From NCBI GenBank assembly GCA_009838975.1, contig VXQO01000134.1:62001-126000 (forward strand): a DNA stretch of 64,000 nucleotides, read 5' to 3'. A program made the position numbers and the translations under genes. This DNA comes from Gemmatimonadota bacterium (GTDB lineage: Bacteria; Gemmatimonadota; Gemmatimonadetes; Longimicrobiales; Gaopeijiaceae). Below are positions 11,502 to 19,554 of this stretch, piece by piece; position 1 is the first letter of the stretch; each line of letters opens with the position of its first letter. The notes beneath the pieces were generated by a model. The model had not been told where the DNA came from, made no database searches, and worked only from the letters and a program-made list of their open reading frames with translations.

Positions 11502-12248
11502 CTACATTGCCATGCCGCCGTCAACCGTGAGAATCTGGCCTGTAATGTAACGCGCCTCCGGTCCCGCGAGGAACCGGACGACGCCGGCGACATCTTCGGG
11601 CTCCCCGAGGCGTGCCAGTGGGATCCTCTCTCGCAGATCCTCGACAACGGAGTCCGCCAGCCCCGCGGTCATGTCGGTCGTGATGAACCCCGGGGCCACC
11701 GCGTTGCAGCGGATGTTGCGTGAGGCCAGTTCCTTGGCGACCGATTTGGTGAGCCCGTGCAGTCCGGCCTTGGAGGCTGCGTAGTTGGCCTGACCGGCAT
11801 TCCCCATCAGACCGACGACCGAGGTGATGTTCACGATGGACCCCGCCCTGCGCTTCATCATGCGGCGCGCCACCGCCCGGATCATGTTGAAGGCGCCGCC
11901 CAGGTTGGTCCGGATAACATCGGCCCAGTCGTCGTCGCGCAGGCGCAGGAGGATGTTGTCGCGGGTGATGCCGGCGTTGTTGACCAGAATCGAAACCGGG
12001 CCCTGGGCGGACTCGACGGCTGCCACCGTCTTCTTGCAGGCGACGGGATCCGCGACATCGCACGAGTAGGCCGCATTGCCATCGCCCGGCAGGCCGGTCA
12101 CGGCACCCGCAGCCCTCTCTGCATCCCGTGCGACGATCGCAACAGCGGCGCCCGCCCGCGCCAAGGCCGCCGAGACGGCCAGGCCGATCCCCCTCGATCC
12201 ACCGGTCACGATCGCAACTCCGCCCTCAAGCTCACGCGTTTCCGTCAT
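11502..12248 (-). CDS. fabG: 3-oxoacyl-ACP reductase
   Basis: NADPH-dependent reduction of 3-oxoacyl-ACP. 248 residues with the TGGSRGIG nucleotide-binding loop, NNAG, the Ser of NITSVVG, the YAASK catalytic Tyr-Lys pair and the C-terminal TVDGGMAM. It overlaps the fabD stop by four bases. Position between fabD and acpP makes the FabG assignment firm, unlike the second SDR at 51266. Confidence 0.95.
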   Translation of the reverse strand: MTETRELEGGVAIVTGGSRGIGLAVSAALARAGAAVAIVARDAERAAGAVTGLPGDGNAAYSCDVADPVACKKTVAAVESAQGPVSILVNNAGITRDNILLRLRDDDWADVIRTNLGGAFNMIRAVARRMMKRRAGSIVNITSVVGLMGNAGQANYAASKAGLHGLTKSVAKELASRNIRCNAVAPGFITTDMTAGLADSVVEDLRERIPLARLGEPEDVAGVVRFLAGPEARYITGQILTVDGGMAM

Positions 12249-13174
12249 CGTTCATTCTCCATGGCTTCCACACTCTCCAGTGTCCCGTAGGCACGTGTCG
12301 GAACCCCTCTGGCGTTCCGTCGGTTCAAGCCCGTCAATACCCTGCCCGGCCCCAGTTCGGCAAATTGCTCGGCTCCGAGCACTCTCATGCGCGCTACGCA
12401 ATCGATCCACCGGACCGGCGAGGTAAGCTGCCGGACAAGCAGGCTCTTGATGGCAACGGGGTCGTCGGCCGCTTCGGCGGTCACGTTGGACACAACGGGG
12501 AAGGCCGGGCGGCGGAACGGCAAGCTCTGCAGGTGCTGCCTGAACTCCTCGGCCGCCGGTCCCATGAGCGGCGAATGGAAGGCCGCCGACACAACCAGTT
12601 CCACCACCCGTTTCGCGCCCTTCTTCCGCGCGGCTGCGGCAATCCAGTCGATCGCGGCGCGTTCGCCGCTCACGACCACCTGGCCCCTGGCGTTGAGGTT
12701 GGCCGGCACCAGAACCATGCCGGCCTCTTCGGCTTCGCCGCACAGTTCCTTCACTGCGGTGTCGCCCAGACCCAGGAGCGCGGCCATCGACCCCGGAGCC
12801 CGGTCTCCCGCATGTGCCATCAGTTCCCCCCGGCGCCGGACGGCGAGCAGCCCGTCGCGAAAGCTGTACGTGCCGGCCGCACCGTGCGCCGACAGTTCGC
12901 CCAGCGAATGCCCGGCAGCAGCGCATACCGGCCCGAGGCGGCGGGACAGCACGCGGTGCATGGCGAGCGAATGCACGTACAGCGCGGGCTGGGCGTTTTC
13001 CGTCGCGGTCAGCACCTCATTCGGGCCTTCCCAGGCGATGCGGGAAAGACCGAATCCGAGGGTATCGTCCGCTTCCTCGAATGCTTGCCGGGCTTCGGGA
13101 AAGTGCTCTGCAAGCGCCTGACCCATACCGACGTGCTGCGATCCCTGTCCGGGGAACAGCAACCCGACCCTCAA
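12245..13174 (-). CDS. fabD: Malonyl-CoA:ACP transacylase
   Basis: Loads malonate onto ACP. 309 residues. The N-terminal FPGQGSQ motif, the nucleophile Ser90 in AGHSLGE and the catalytic His of AAFHSPLM are present. The start is a TTG (13174) directly before RVGLLFPGQGSQ; no better start is available in frame. It overlaps fabG by four bases and follows fabH by 42 bases. Confidence 0.95.
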   Translation of the reverse strand: MRVGLLFPGQGSQHVGMGQALAEHFPEARQAFEEADDTLGFGLSRIAWEGPNEVLTATENAQPALYVHSLAMHRVLSRRLGPVCAAAGHSLGELSAHGAAGTYSFRDGLLAVRRRGELMAHAGDRAPGSMAALLGLGDTAVKELCGEAEEAGMVLVPANLNARGQVVVSGERAAIDWIAAAARKKGAKRVVELVVSAAFHSPLMGPAAEEFRQHLQSLPFRRPAFPVVSNVTAEAADDPVAIKSLLVRQLTSPVRWIDCVARMRVLGAEQFAELGPGRVLTGLNRRNARGVPTRAYGTLESVEAMENER

Positions 13175-13216
13175 GAACTCATCTCCATCCGCACTGTGCT
13201 CCCGGACGGGTTCCGG

Positions 13217-14209
13217 CTACCAGCGCATCGCCATGGCGCCCCAGGTGAGCCCGGCACCGAAGGCCGCCATCAGGATGTGCGACCCCGGCCCGATCCTTCC
13301 CTGCTCGACGGCCTCATCCAGGCCGACCGGGATGGTGGCGGACGAGATGTTGCCGTAGCGGTGGAGGTTCACGAACACCCGATCCATGGGCACCCGGGCA
13401 TACCTGGCCGTCGCCTCGATGATCCTGGCGTTCGCCTGATGCGGGACCAGGAGGTCGATGTCATCGGCCTCGAGTCCGGCGGCTTGCATGGCCTTCGCGC
13501 TCGCTCCGGCCATCGCCTTGACGGCGGCCTTGAAGACCGCCGGCCCCGACATCTGCAGCATGTGCTCCCTTCTGCGGAGCCGTTCCGGGGTAAGCGCCAG
13601 GGCGGCGCCGCCCGCCGGCCGGGTAATCAGCTCCGCGAGGCTGCCATCGGAACTGTGGTAGCTCGACAGGATGCCCTCGCCGTTCGTGGAAGGCTGCACC
13701 ACCGCGGCGCCGGCGCCGTCGCCGAACAGAATGCAGGTGGCCCGGTCGTCCCAGTCGACGATCGTCGACATCTTCTCGGTGGAGACGATCAGCACGTTTT
13801 CGGCGCGGCCCGAGGCGATCTGGCCCTCGGCCATGGTGAGCGCGTAAAGGAAGCCCGTGCAGGCCGCCTGCAAATCGTAGGCGAAGCACCGGGAGGCGCC
13901 GATCATGGCCTGGATTGCGCAGGAGGTGGTTGGGAGCAGCCTGTCGGGAGTCGCCGTGGAGACAATGAGCAGGTCCACGTCCCGTGCGGACAATCCGGCC
14001 TTTTGCAGCGCGCCGCACGCCGCCTGGGCGCCCATTGCCGCCGCACCGGTATCGTCGTCGGCGATGCGCCGCTCCCTGATGCCGGTCCGTTCGCGGATCC
14101 AGGCGTCGCTGGTGTCGACCATATCCTCGAGGTCGGCGTTGGTGAGCACCCTTTCCGGCAGGTAGCGGGACGTGGCCGCAATCCGTGCGACGGGAGTTCT
14201 TGGGCTCAT
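13217..14209 (-). CDS. fabH: 3-oxoacyl-ACP synthase III
   Basis: Starts fatty-acid chains by condensing acyl-CoA with malonyl-ACP. 330 residues. The Cys-His-Asn triad is visible as Cys117 in QAACTGF, the His of VPHQANARI and the Asn of YGNISSATIP. Its ATG overlaps the plsX stop by one base (TGATG), implying translational coupling. Confidence 0.96.
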   Translation of the reverse strand: MSPRTPVARIAATSRYLPERVLTNADLEDMVDTSDAWIRERTGIRERRIADDDTGAAAMGAQAACGALQKAGLSARDVDLLIVSTATPDRLLPTTSCAIQAMIGASRCFAYDLQAACTGFLYALTMAEGQIASGRAENVLIVSTEKMSTIVDWDDRATCILFGDGAGAAVVQPSTNGEGILSSYHSSDGSLAELITRPAGGAALALTPERLRRREHMLQMSGPAVFKAAVKAMAGASAKAMQAAGLEADDIDLLVPHQANARIIEATARYARVPMDRVFVNLHRYGNISSATIPVGLDEAVEQGRIGPGSHILMAAFGAGLTWGAMAMRW

Positions 14210-15183
14210 CAGGCACTCCTATGCGCTGCGAGGTCTCGCTCCGCGTGGGCGACCATTCCGGTACGCACCACCTGTGTCGCCACGCCCACGGCCTTCCCGA
14301 TGGCCTTGTCCGACGATGCTCCGTGGCAGACGATGCAGACACCGTTTACCCCGAGCAGGGGAACGCCCCCGTATTCGGCGTAGTCGAACTCACGAAAATG
14401 GTCTTCAAGTCTGGCGTGAAGCAAATCCGATTCCAGGCGCGAACGAAAACTCTCGAAGAAAAAATGCGCGAGCGACTCGTAGAACTTGAGCAGAACGTTG
14501 CCGCTCAGGCCGTCGCAGACGAGGACATCGCAAGCGCCGTGGATGATGTCGCGACCTTCGATGTTGCCGACGAAGTTCAAGTCGCTGCGAGCGAGCAGGC
14601 GGTGGGTGACCTTCAGCACGCCGGGTCCCTTGACCTCCTCCGCGCCGACGTTGAGGAGCCCGACCCGGGGGCGCTCGATTCCCTCCACATCCTGCATGTA
14701 GATGGAGGCCAGCCGGGCGAACTGGACCAGGTGCTGGGGCTTGCATTGAAGATTCGCGCCGACGTCCACGACGAGGGTCTTGCCCTCGGTGGTGGGAAAC
14801 GGAGCGGCGAGCGCGGGACGATCCACCCCGGGGAGCAACCTGAGCGCCATTAGCGAGGCTGCCATTACGGCCCCGGTCGAACCGGCGGACACGAAGGCGT
14901 CCACCTCGCCGGTCCGCTGCAATTCGACTCCCAGCCTGATGGAAGAGCGCGGATTGCGACGCAGCGCCGAGACGGGCGAATCTCCGGGCCCGATGCTCTG
15001 ACGCGTGTGCAGGACGGTGATCCTGTCGTGACTGCCTCGGGCGCGCAGGTCGCGCTCAATGGCAGCTTCGTCGCCGATCAGGAGAACCTCGAGCCCGGGA
15101 TCCCGCTCGACTGCGGCTACGGCACCGCCGACTTCACTGGAGGGGGCGTGGTCCGTGCCCATTGCATCGAGGGCGATCCGCAT
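14209..15183 (-). CDS. plsX: Phosphate acyltransferase PlsX
   Basis: Makes acyl-phosphate from acyl-ACP for phospholipid synthesis through the PlsX-PlsY route. 324 residues beginning IALDAMGTDHAP, with VSAGSTGAVMAA, NVGAEEVKG and VCDGLSGNVLLK in the expected order. It sits between rpmF and fabH, the most common order for this gene in bacteria, and links ribosome-related genes with lipid synthesis. Confidence 0.95.
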   Translation of the reverse strand: MRIALDAMGTDHAPSSEVGGAVAAVERDPGLEVLLIGDEAAIERDLRARGSHDRITVLHTRQSIGPGDSPVSALRRNPRSSIRLGVELQRTGEVDAFVSAGSTGAVMAASLMALRLLPGVDRPALAAPFPTTEGKTLVVDVGANLQCKPQHLVQFARLASIYMQDVEGIERPRVGLLNVGAEEVKGPGVLKVTHRLLARSDLNFVGNIEGRDIIHGACDVLVCDGLSGNVLLKFYESLAHFFFESFRSRLESDLLHARLEDHFREFDYAEYGGVPLLGVNGVCIVCHGASSDKAIGKAVGVATQVVRTGMVAHAERDLAAHRSA

Positions 15184-15215
15184 TTCGGAACCGGGGTGGC
15201 CCGCTCAGGGGCAGG

Positions 15216-15398
15216 CTATTCTTCGTCGACCTCGTAGATGAGCTTGCCGCGGTACCGTCCCGATGTCGGGCACACGCGATGGCGGAGCGTGGGCGCACCG
15301 GTTCGGGAGCACGTTGCCAGCGTCGCTTCCGACGCCTTGTAGTGTGTCCGGCGCTTCCGCTTCCGTTGTTTCGAAACCCGCTTCTTGGGAACGGCCAT
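15216..15398 (-). CDS. rpmF: Ribosomal protein bL32
   Basis: 60 residues with the MAVPKKRVSKQRKRKRR start of bL32. In zinc-binding bL32 proteins four cysteines form two CxxC pairs. Here each pair keeps only its first member: CSRTG (C30) and CPTSG (C43). The protein therefore probably no longer binds zinc through four cysteines. It lies 11 bases after yceD; the yceD-rpmF pair is conserved widely. Confidence 0.95.
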   Translation of the reverse strand: MAVPKKRVSKQRKRKRRTHYKASEATLATCSRTGAPTLRHRVCPTSGRYRGKLIYEVDEE

Positions 15399-15409
15399 CT
15401 GAGTCCTTC

Positions 15410-15922
15410 CTAGTCCGTTTGCAGGGCCTTCAGTGCCGACCACCTCGGGTCGGTCCCCTCCAGGGGCTCCTCGGCCACGTATCTGTATCGCTCGACGGAA
15501 TCGCCGCACGCGGTGCAGCGTCCATCCTCGTCCGCCGGCAAGTGGTACCGCGGCACCTCCAGCAGTACCTCTTCCCGAATGGCATCTTCCAGGTCCAGCG
15601 TCCTCTCCTGGTATCCCATGGTTCGCACGTCGGGATCCGTCCCTTCCCACTCCTCGCTCGCCACGTAGAGCAGTGCAAGCGGTCTTTCGACCGCGATATC
15701 CAGTTGTTTCAGGCACCGTCCGCATTCGTAGCGGACCGGAGCCCGCCAGGAGCCCCGCACGACGACCCCGCCCTCGGCCGTCAGGCTGGCCGAAGCGGTA
15801 ACCTCGACCGCACCCGAAAACTCAAGTTCCGAATCGGTCCAGATTTCGGATTCAGGAGTGACAGCCCCGTTCAGTACCAACCTTCGGTCTCGCCGCAACC
15901 GCGGCAAATCTATTTGCAACAT
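15410..15922 (-). CDS. yceD: YceD/DUF177 family protein (23S rRNA accumulation)
   Basis: 170 residues. The family is linked to 23S rRNA accumulation and almost always sits just before rpmF, as here. The conserved YECGRCLKQ segment and a second Cys pair in CTACGDSVERY suggest metal binding. The ATG at 15922 is the first start in the frame and is only eight bases from a plausible -10 box. It is the first gene of an eleven-gene operon running down to xerD at 7645. Confidence 0.88.
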   Translation of the reverse strand: MLQIDLPRLRRDRRLVLNGAVTPESEIWTDSELEFSGAVEVTASASLTAEGGVVVRGSWRAPVRYECGRCLKQLDIAVERPLALLYVASEEWEGTDPDVRTMGYQERTLDLEDAIREEVLLEVPRYHLPADEDGRCTACGDSVERYRYVAEEPLEGTDPRWSALKALQTD

Positions 15923-15930
15923 AGATCATA

Positions 15931-15960
15931 AAGCTAGCGCATTTTGGCAGTATGCGTCAA
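15931..15960 (-). promoter_or_regulatory. Sigma70-type promoter of the yceD-fab operon
   Basis: On the minus strand TTGACG (15955-15960) is followed after 18 bases by TAGCTT (15931-15936). The -10 ends eight bases before the yceD ATG, so the transcript would start at or just before the start codon. The same TTGACG-N18-TAGCTT core precedes the SRP RNA gene. A TATGAT two bases before the ATG is closer to consensus but would start transcription inside the gene. Confidence 0.55.
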
Positions 15961-15996
15961 TCGCTTTTCACTTCCCGCAGGGCGTCCGGAATCCGC

Positions 15997-16413
15997 CTAC
16001 CCGATGCGGTCGGTTTCCGGGAAGAAGAAGGCGATCTCCCGGCGGGCGTTCTCATTCGAATCGGATGCGTGGATGGCGTTCCGCTCCCTGGACTCGGCGT
16101 GCAGCCGCCGTACGGTACCCTCGGCCGCGTCGGCCGGATCGGTGGCGCCGATCACTTCGCGGAGTCGCGCTACCGCGTCAGGGGCCTCGAGGACCATTGG
16201 AATGCACGGGCCGGAAGTCATGAAGTCGACCAGGGAGTCGTAGAACGGGCGTTCGCTGTGGACGGCGTAGAAAGACCGGGCGTGCGCCCGGGTCATCCTG
16301 ACCATCCGGGCGGCCGTGAGCGTGAATCCGGCGGCTTCGACATGGGCGAGAATCTGCCCCGCCTTCCCGCTACCGGTCGCATCCGGCTTGATGATGGCAA
16401 GCGTCTGGTTCAT
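15997..16413 (-). CDS. ndk: Nucleoside diphosphate kinase
   Basis: Balances nucleoside triphosphate pools. 138 residues from the ATG at 16413, where the conserved NQTLAIIKPDA begins; a longer in-frame start at 16479 adds a non-conserved leader that runs into the preceding gene. The phosphorylated histidine is in NAIHASDS. It is last in the sucC-sucD-CBS-ndk run; Ndk and succinyl-CoA synthetase are functionally linked through nucleoside triphosphates. Confidence 0.95.
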   Translation of the reverse strand: MNQTLAIIKPDATGSGKAGQILAHVEAAGFTLTAARMVRMTRAHARSFYAVHSERPFYDSLVDFMTSGPCIPMVLEAPDAVARLREVIGATDPADAAEGTVRRLHAESRERNAIHASDSNENARREIAFFFPETDRIG

Positions 16414-16456
16414 CGGTTCTTCCGGCGTGGATGCAAGGAATGGCGCGGTAACAGAA

Positions 16457-17338
16457 TCAAGGGGCGGGCGCGGAGTCAACCCGCCTGGGGGACCGCGAGG
16501 TCACGAAAGCCTCCGCAAAAGCCTGCATTACGGTGTCACCGGACAGGAACCCGACGAGCCGGCCATCCGTAACCACCGGAAGGCAGGGGACCCCTCGCGA
16601 GATCAGCGAACGGCTCGCGGCCGCCAGTGTTTCGCTTTCGGACACGCAGAGCACCGATCGCGTCATGAGGTCGCTCGCGCTCAGGTTCCGACGCCCGGAC
16701 GGTGGTCCGCCTTCCCGCCGCGGCACAATGTGGCACAGGACGTCCTCGGCGGTGATCACGCCCAGCAGCTCGTGATCCTTCCCGACCACCGGAAGGACTC
16801 CGAGCCCGCGCCTCAGCATCAGGTGCTGAACTTCCCCGACCGGCGTATCGGGATAGATCCGGTATGTGAGCGGCTCCATAACCTGCTCGACTCGGACATC
16901 CATGTCTATGCGGTTTTCCAGAAACGCTTTGGAGTTCGTTAGTTCGAGCAGATTCTCATGCGTGGGGCGGTCATCGATTCCACTCGAATGCCGGACCAGT
17001 GCCGGCGCGAGGAAAAGGTTGACCGACGGCCTGGGCAGTCCCCATGCGACCCAGGCCGCGCTACGCTTCGCACCCGCCCGGTCCTGCCCCGACGCGAGGC
17101 ACACGACCAGTCCCGGCTCCGGATGATCCCGGCCGAGATTGACGAAGTCCACGTGGCCGGTGAGGGGTATCCGCCATGGGGGTATGCCCGACAGGGCAGC
17201 CGCGCCGGCCGCCGCGATGAGCGGATGCTCGCCCGGCAGTTCCGTCCCTCCCGGTTCGAGACACGACAGCGGATCGTCTCCGTGTGTCGCGATGACTCCC
17301 GGTGCGACCAGCAGCCGCCCAAGCGTTACGCCATCCAT
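16457..17338 (-). CDS. CBS-pair protein with an unassigned N-terminal domain
   Basis: 293 residues. Two CBS domains at about 150-205 and 223-278 (VGEVQHLMLRRGLGVLPVV, LLGVITAEDVL; SDLMTRSVL, GVPCLPVVTDGRLVGFLSGD) form a Bateman module, which typically binds adenine nucleotides. Residues 1-140 match nothing I know; they contain short hydrophobic strands (LVVCLASG, SVNLFLAPALVRH) and could be a small alpha/beta domain. It lies 24 bases after sucD and 43 before ndk. Sensing adenylate charge near succinyl-CoA synthetase is a plausible but untested role. Confidence 0.8.
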   Translation of the reverse strand: MDGVTLGRLLVAPGVIATHGDDPLSCLEPGGTELPGEHPLIAAAGAAALSGIPPWRIPLTGHVDFVNLGRDHPEPGLVVCLASGQDRAGAKRSAAWVAWGLPRPSVNLFLAPALVRHSSGIDDRPTHENLLELTNSKAFLENRIDMDVRVEQVMEPLTYRIYPDTPVGEVQHLMLRRGLGVLPVVGKDHELLGVITAEDVLCHIVPRREGGPPSGRRNLSASDLMTRSVLCVSESETLAAASRSLISRGVPCLPVVTDGRLVGFLSGDTVMQAFAEAFVTSRSPRRVDSAPAP

Positions 17339-17362
17339 GACACGAAGGAGCCCAAACGGGTG

Positions 17363-18250
17363 CTACCGGCCCAGCGCTTCGGCCACGAGCACGGATATCT
17401 CCGCTGGACGCCTGGCGACCCTGATTCCATTGTCCTCGAAGGCTCTGGTCTTCTCGGCCGCGGTTCCCGCCGATCCGCTTATGATCGCGCCGGCGTGGCC
17501 CATCCGCTTGCCCGGTGGAGCCGTTCGCCCCGCAATGAAGCCGACCACGGGGATGCTCAGATTGGCGCTGACCCACTCGGCCGCCTCCTGCTCGGCGGTT
17601 CCGCCGATTTCTCCGATCATCACCACGGCCTCGGTTTCGTGGTCGTCGGCGAACGCCGAGAGGCAGTCCACGAAGCTGGTCCCGATCAGCGGATCGCCAC
17701 CGATCCCCACGCAGGTCGTCTGACCCAGTCCATCCCGGGTCAGGTGATGCACCGCCTCGTAGGTGAGCGTGCCGGATCTCGATATCAGTCCGACGGGGCC
17801 GGGCGTCACCATTCGCCCGGGAATGATGCCCAGCGTGGTCTTGCCCGGACAGATGATCCCGGGGCAGTTGGGACCGAGAACCCGGCTGCCTCGATCCCGC
17901 GCCAGTGCGTGGGCGCGCGTCATGTCCAGTACCGGGATTCCCTCGGTCACGCAGACGATGAAGGAAACGTCAGCATCGGCGGCTTCCATGATGGCACTCG
18001 CCGCGAACGCGGGCGGAACGTAGACCACCGACGCGTCTGCACCGGTCTTCGCGACGGCGTCGGCGACCGTGTCGAACACGGGCACACTGCGTCCCTCCGG
18101 CCCTGCGAAATCGCGCCCGCCCTTCCCCGGAGTCACGCCGGCGACGACGCGTGTGCCGTACGCCATCATCTGGCGGGTATGAAACGAGCCGTCCCGTCCG
18201 GTGATCCCCTGAACGACGACGCGGGTATTCTCGTCAACGAAGATCGACAT
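17363..18250 (-). CDS. sucD: Succinyl-CoA synthetase alpha subunit
   Basis: TCA-cycle substrate-level phosphorylation, heterodimer with SucC. 295 residues, slightly long because of an insert-free but extended N-terminus. The CoA-binding start [23 protein letters not shown] and the phosphorylated His252 in [12 protein letters not shown] are present. It follows sucC by 45 bases. Confidence 0.95.
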   Translation of the reverse strand: MSIFVDENTRVVVQGITGRDGSFHTRQMMAYGTRVVAGVTPGKGGRDFAGPEGRSVPVFDTVADAVAKTGADASVVYVPPAFAASAIMEAADADVSFIVCVTEGIPVLDMTRAHALARDRGSRVLGPNCPGIICPGKTTLGIIPGRMVTPGPVGLISRSGTLTYEAVHHLTRDGLGQTTCVGIGGDPLIGTSFVDCLSAFADDHETEAVVMIGEIGGTAEQEAAEWVSANLSIPVVGFIAGRTAPPGKRMGHAGAIISGSAGTAAEKTRAFEDNGIRVARRPAEISVLVAEALGR

Positions 18251-18295
18251 GCTGTCTCTCGGTGTCCTTTGTCGGTCTGGGAGTCATCCGCCAGA

Positions 18296-19426
18296 TCAGC
18301 CGGCCAGCCGCACCGCTTCCTGGACCACCTCGTCCATCGAGGTGCCCGCGGTGAATCCGGCGTCCGCCAGGATCTGCCGTGCGAGGTTCTCGTTCGTTCC
18401 CGTAAGCCGAATCACGATGGGAACCTCGATATCGATCCGCTCGGTCGCTTCCACGATCCCTCGCGCCACATCGTCGCATCGGGTGATCCCGCCGAAGATG
18501 TTGAAGAGGATCACCTCAACCGCCGGATCGGAGGTGATGATCTCGAGCGCGGCCACCACCTTGTCCGGGTTGGAGGAGCCGCCGATGTCCAGGAAGTTCG
18601 CGGGATCCCCGCCGTAGTACTTGACGAGGTCCATCGTCGCCATCGCCAGTCCCGCGCCGTTTACGCAGCAGCCGACGTTTCCATCGAGCTTGACGAAGCT
18701 GAGGCCGGCTTCGCGTGCCTGCGCGTCGGCCCCGTCCTCCGAGCCGGAATCTCTCAACGCGCCGATCGAAGGACGGCGGAAGAGTTCGTTGTCGTCGATG
18801 CTGACCTTGGCGTCGATCGCCTTGACCTCGCCCCCGGTCGTCGAGATCAGGGGATTGATCTCGGCCATGGAGGCGCCGTTGCCGACGAAGGCGTCGTAGA
18901 GCTGCGAGATGATCTTCGCACCCTGTCTGGCAAGGGCAGGATCGGCATACAGGCGGGTGGCCAGACGATAGGCCTGGTGCGGCATCAGACCATAGCGCGG
19001 ATCGACACGGAGCTTGTGAATGGCGTCCGGATTCGTGGCCGCAACTTCCTCGATGTCGACGCCTCCCTCGGCCGACACCATGAATACCGGACACTGTCCC
19101 TCCCGGTCGACGAGAACACCGACATAGGCCTCGGTGGCGATCTCCTCGGTGGGGCAGACCAGCACCTTCTCGACCGTGAGTCCGCTGATCTCCATCCCCA
19201 GAATGGCCTCGGCGTGGGCAGCCGCTTCGTCCGGACCCGACGCCAGCTTCACGCCACCGGCCTTGCCCCGACCGCCGGAATGGACCTGAGCCTTGACGAC
19301 GACTCCGCCCCCGTAGCGCTCCGCGATCTCGCGGACGCCCTCCGCATTGTCCGCGACATCGCCGGGGTTCACCGCCATGCCGGCGGCGCGGAAAAGTTCC
19401 TTGGCCTGGTATTCGTGAAGGTTCAT
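18296..19426 (-). CDS. sucC: Succinyl-CoA synthetase beta subunit
   Basis: ATP-grasp subunit that binds nucleotide and succinate. 376 residues starting NLHEYQAKELF, with VVKAQVHSGGRGKAGGVKLA in the ATP-grasp fold and the C-terminal INIFGGI-type segment (FNIFGGITRCDDVARGI). First gene of its operon; a promoter lies nine bases before the ATG. Confidence 0.95.
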   Translation of the reverse strand: MNLHEYQAKELFRAAGMAVNPGDVADNAEGVREIAERYGGGVVVKAQVHSGGRGKAGGVKLASGPDEAAAHAEAILGMEISGLTVEKVLVCPTEEIATEAYVGVLVDREGQCPVFMVSAEGGVDIEEVAATNPDAIHKLRVDPRYGLMPHQAYRLATRLYADPALARQGAKIISQLYDAFVGNGASMAEINPLISTTGGEVKAIDAKVSIDDNELFRRPSIGALRDSGSEDGADAQAREAGLSFVKLDGNVGCCVNGAGLAMATMDLVKYYGGDPANFLDIGGSSNPDKVVAALEIITSDPAVEVILFNIFGGITRCDDVARGIVEATERIDIEVPIVIRLTGTNENLARQILADAGFTAGTSMDEVVQEAVRLAG

Positions 19427-19435
19427 GGAGCCATG

Positions 19436-19463
19436 AAGTTACAGGGAATCGGGCTCGGGACAA
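19436..19463 (-). promoter_or_regulatory. Promoter of the sucCD operon
   Basis: On the minus strand TTGTCC (19458-19463), a 16-base spacer, then TAACTT (19436-19441). The -10 ends nine bases before the sucC ATG, so the message would have almost no leader. On the opposite strand, AT-rich TATCATATT around 19520-19530 may serve the divergent cysteine desulfurase. Confidence 0.4.
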
Positions 19464-19554
19464 CCATCCCTGACCGTCACGCAACCCGGCGCCGGGCTCT
19501 TTGGAGAGACGGTCTTCATATCATATTACAGAGCCCCCCGCCGCTGAAGGACCC

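Noticed and set aside
15923..15930. TATGAT directly before the yceD ATG as a -10 box
   Set aside because: It ends two bases before the ATG, which would place transcription start inside the coding region, and its spacing from TTGACG would be 24 bases.
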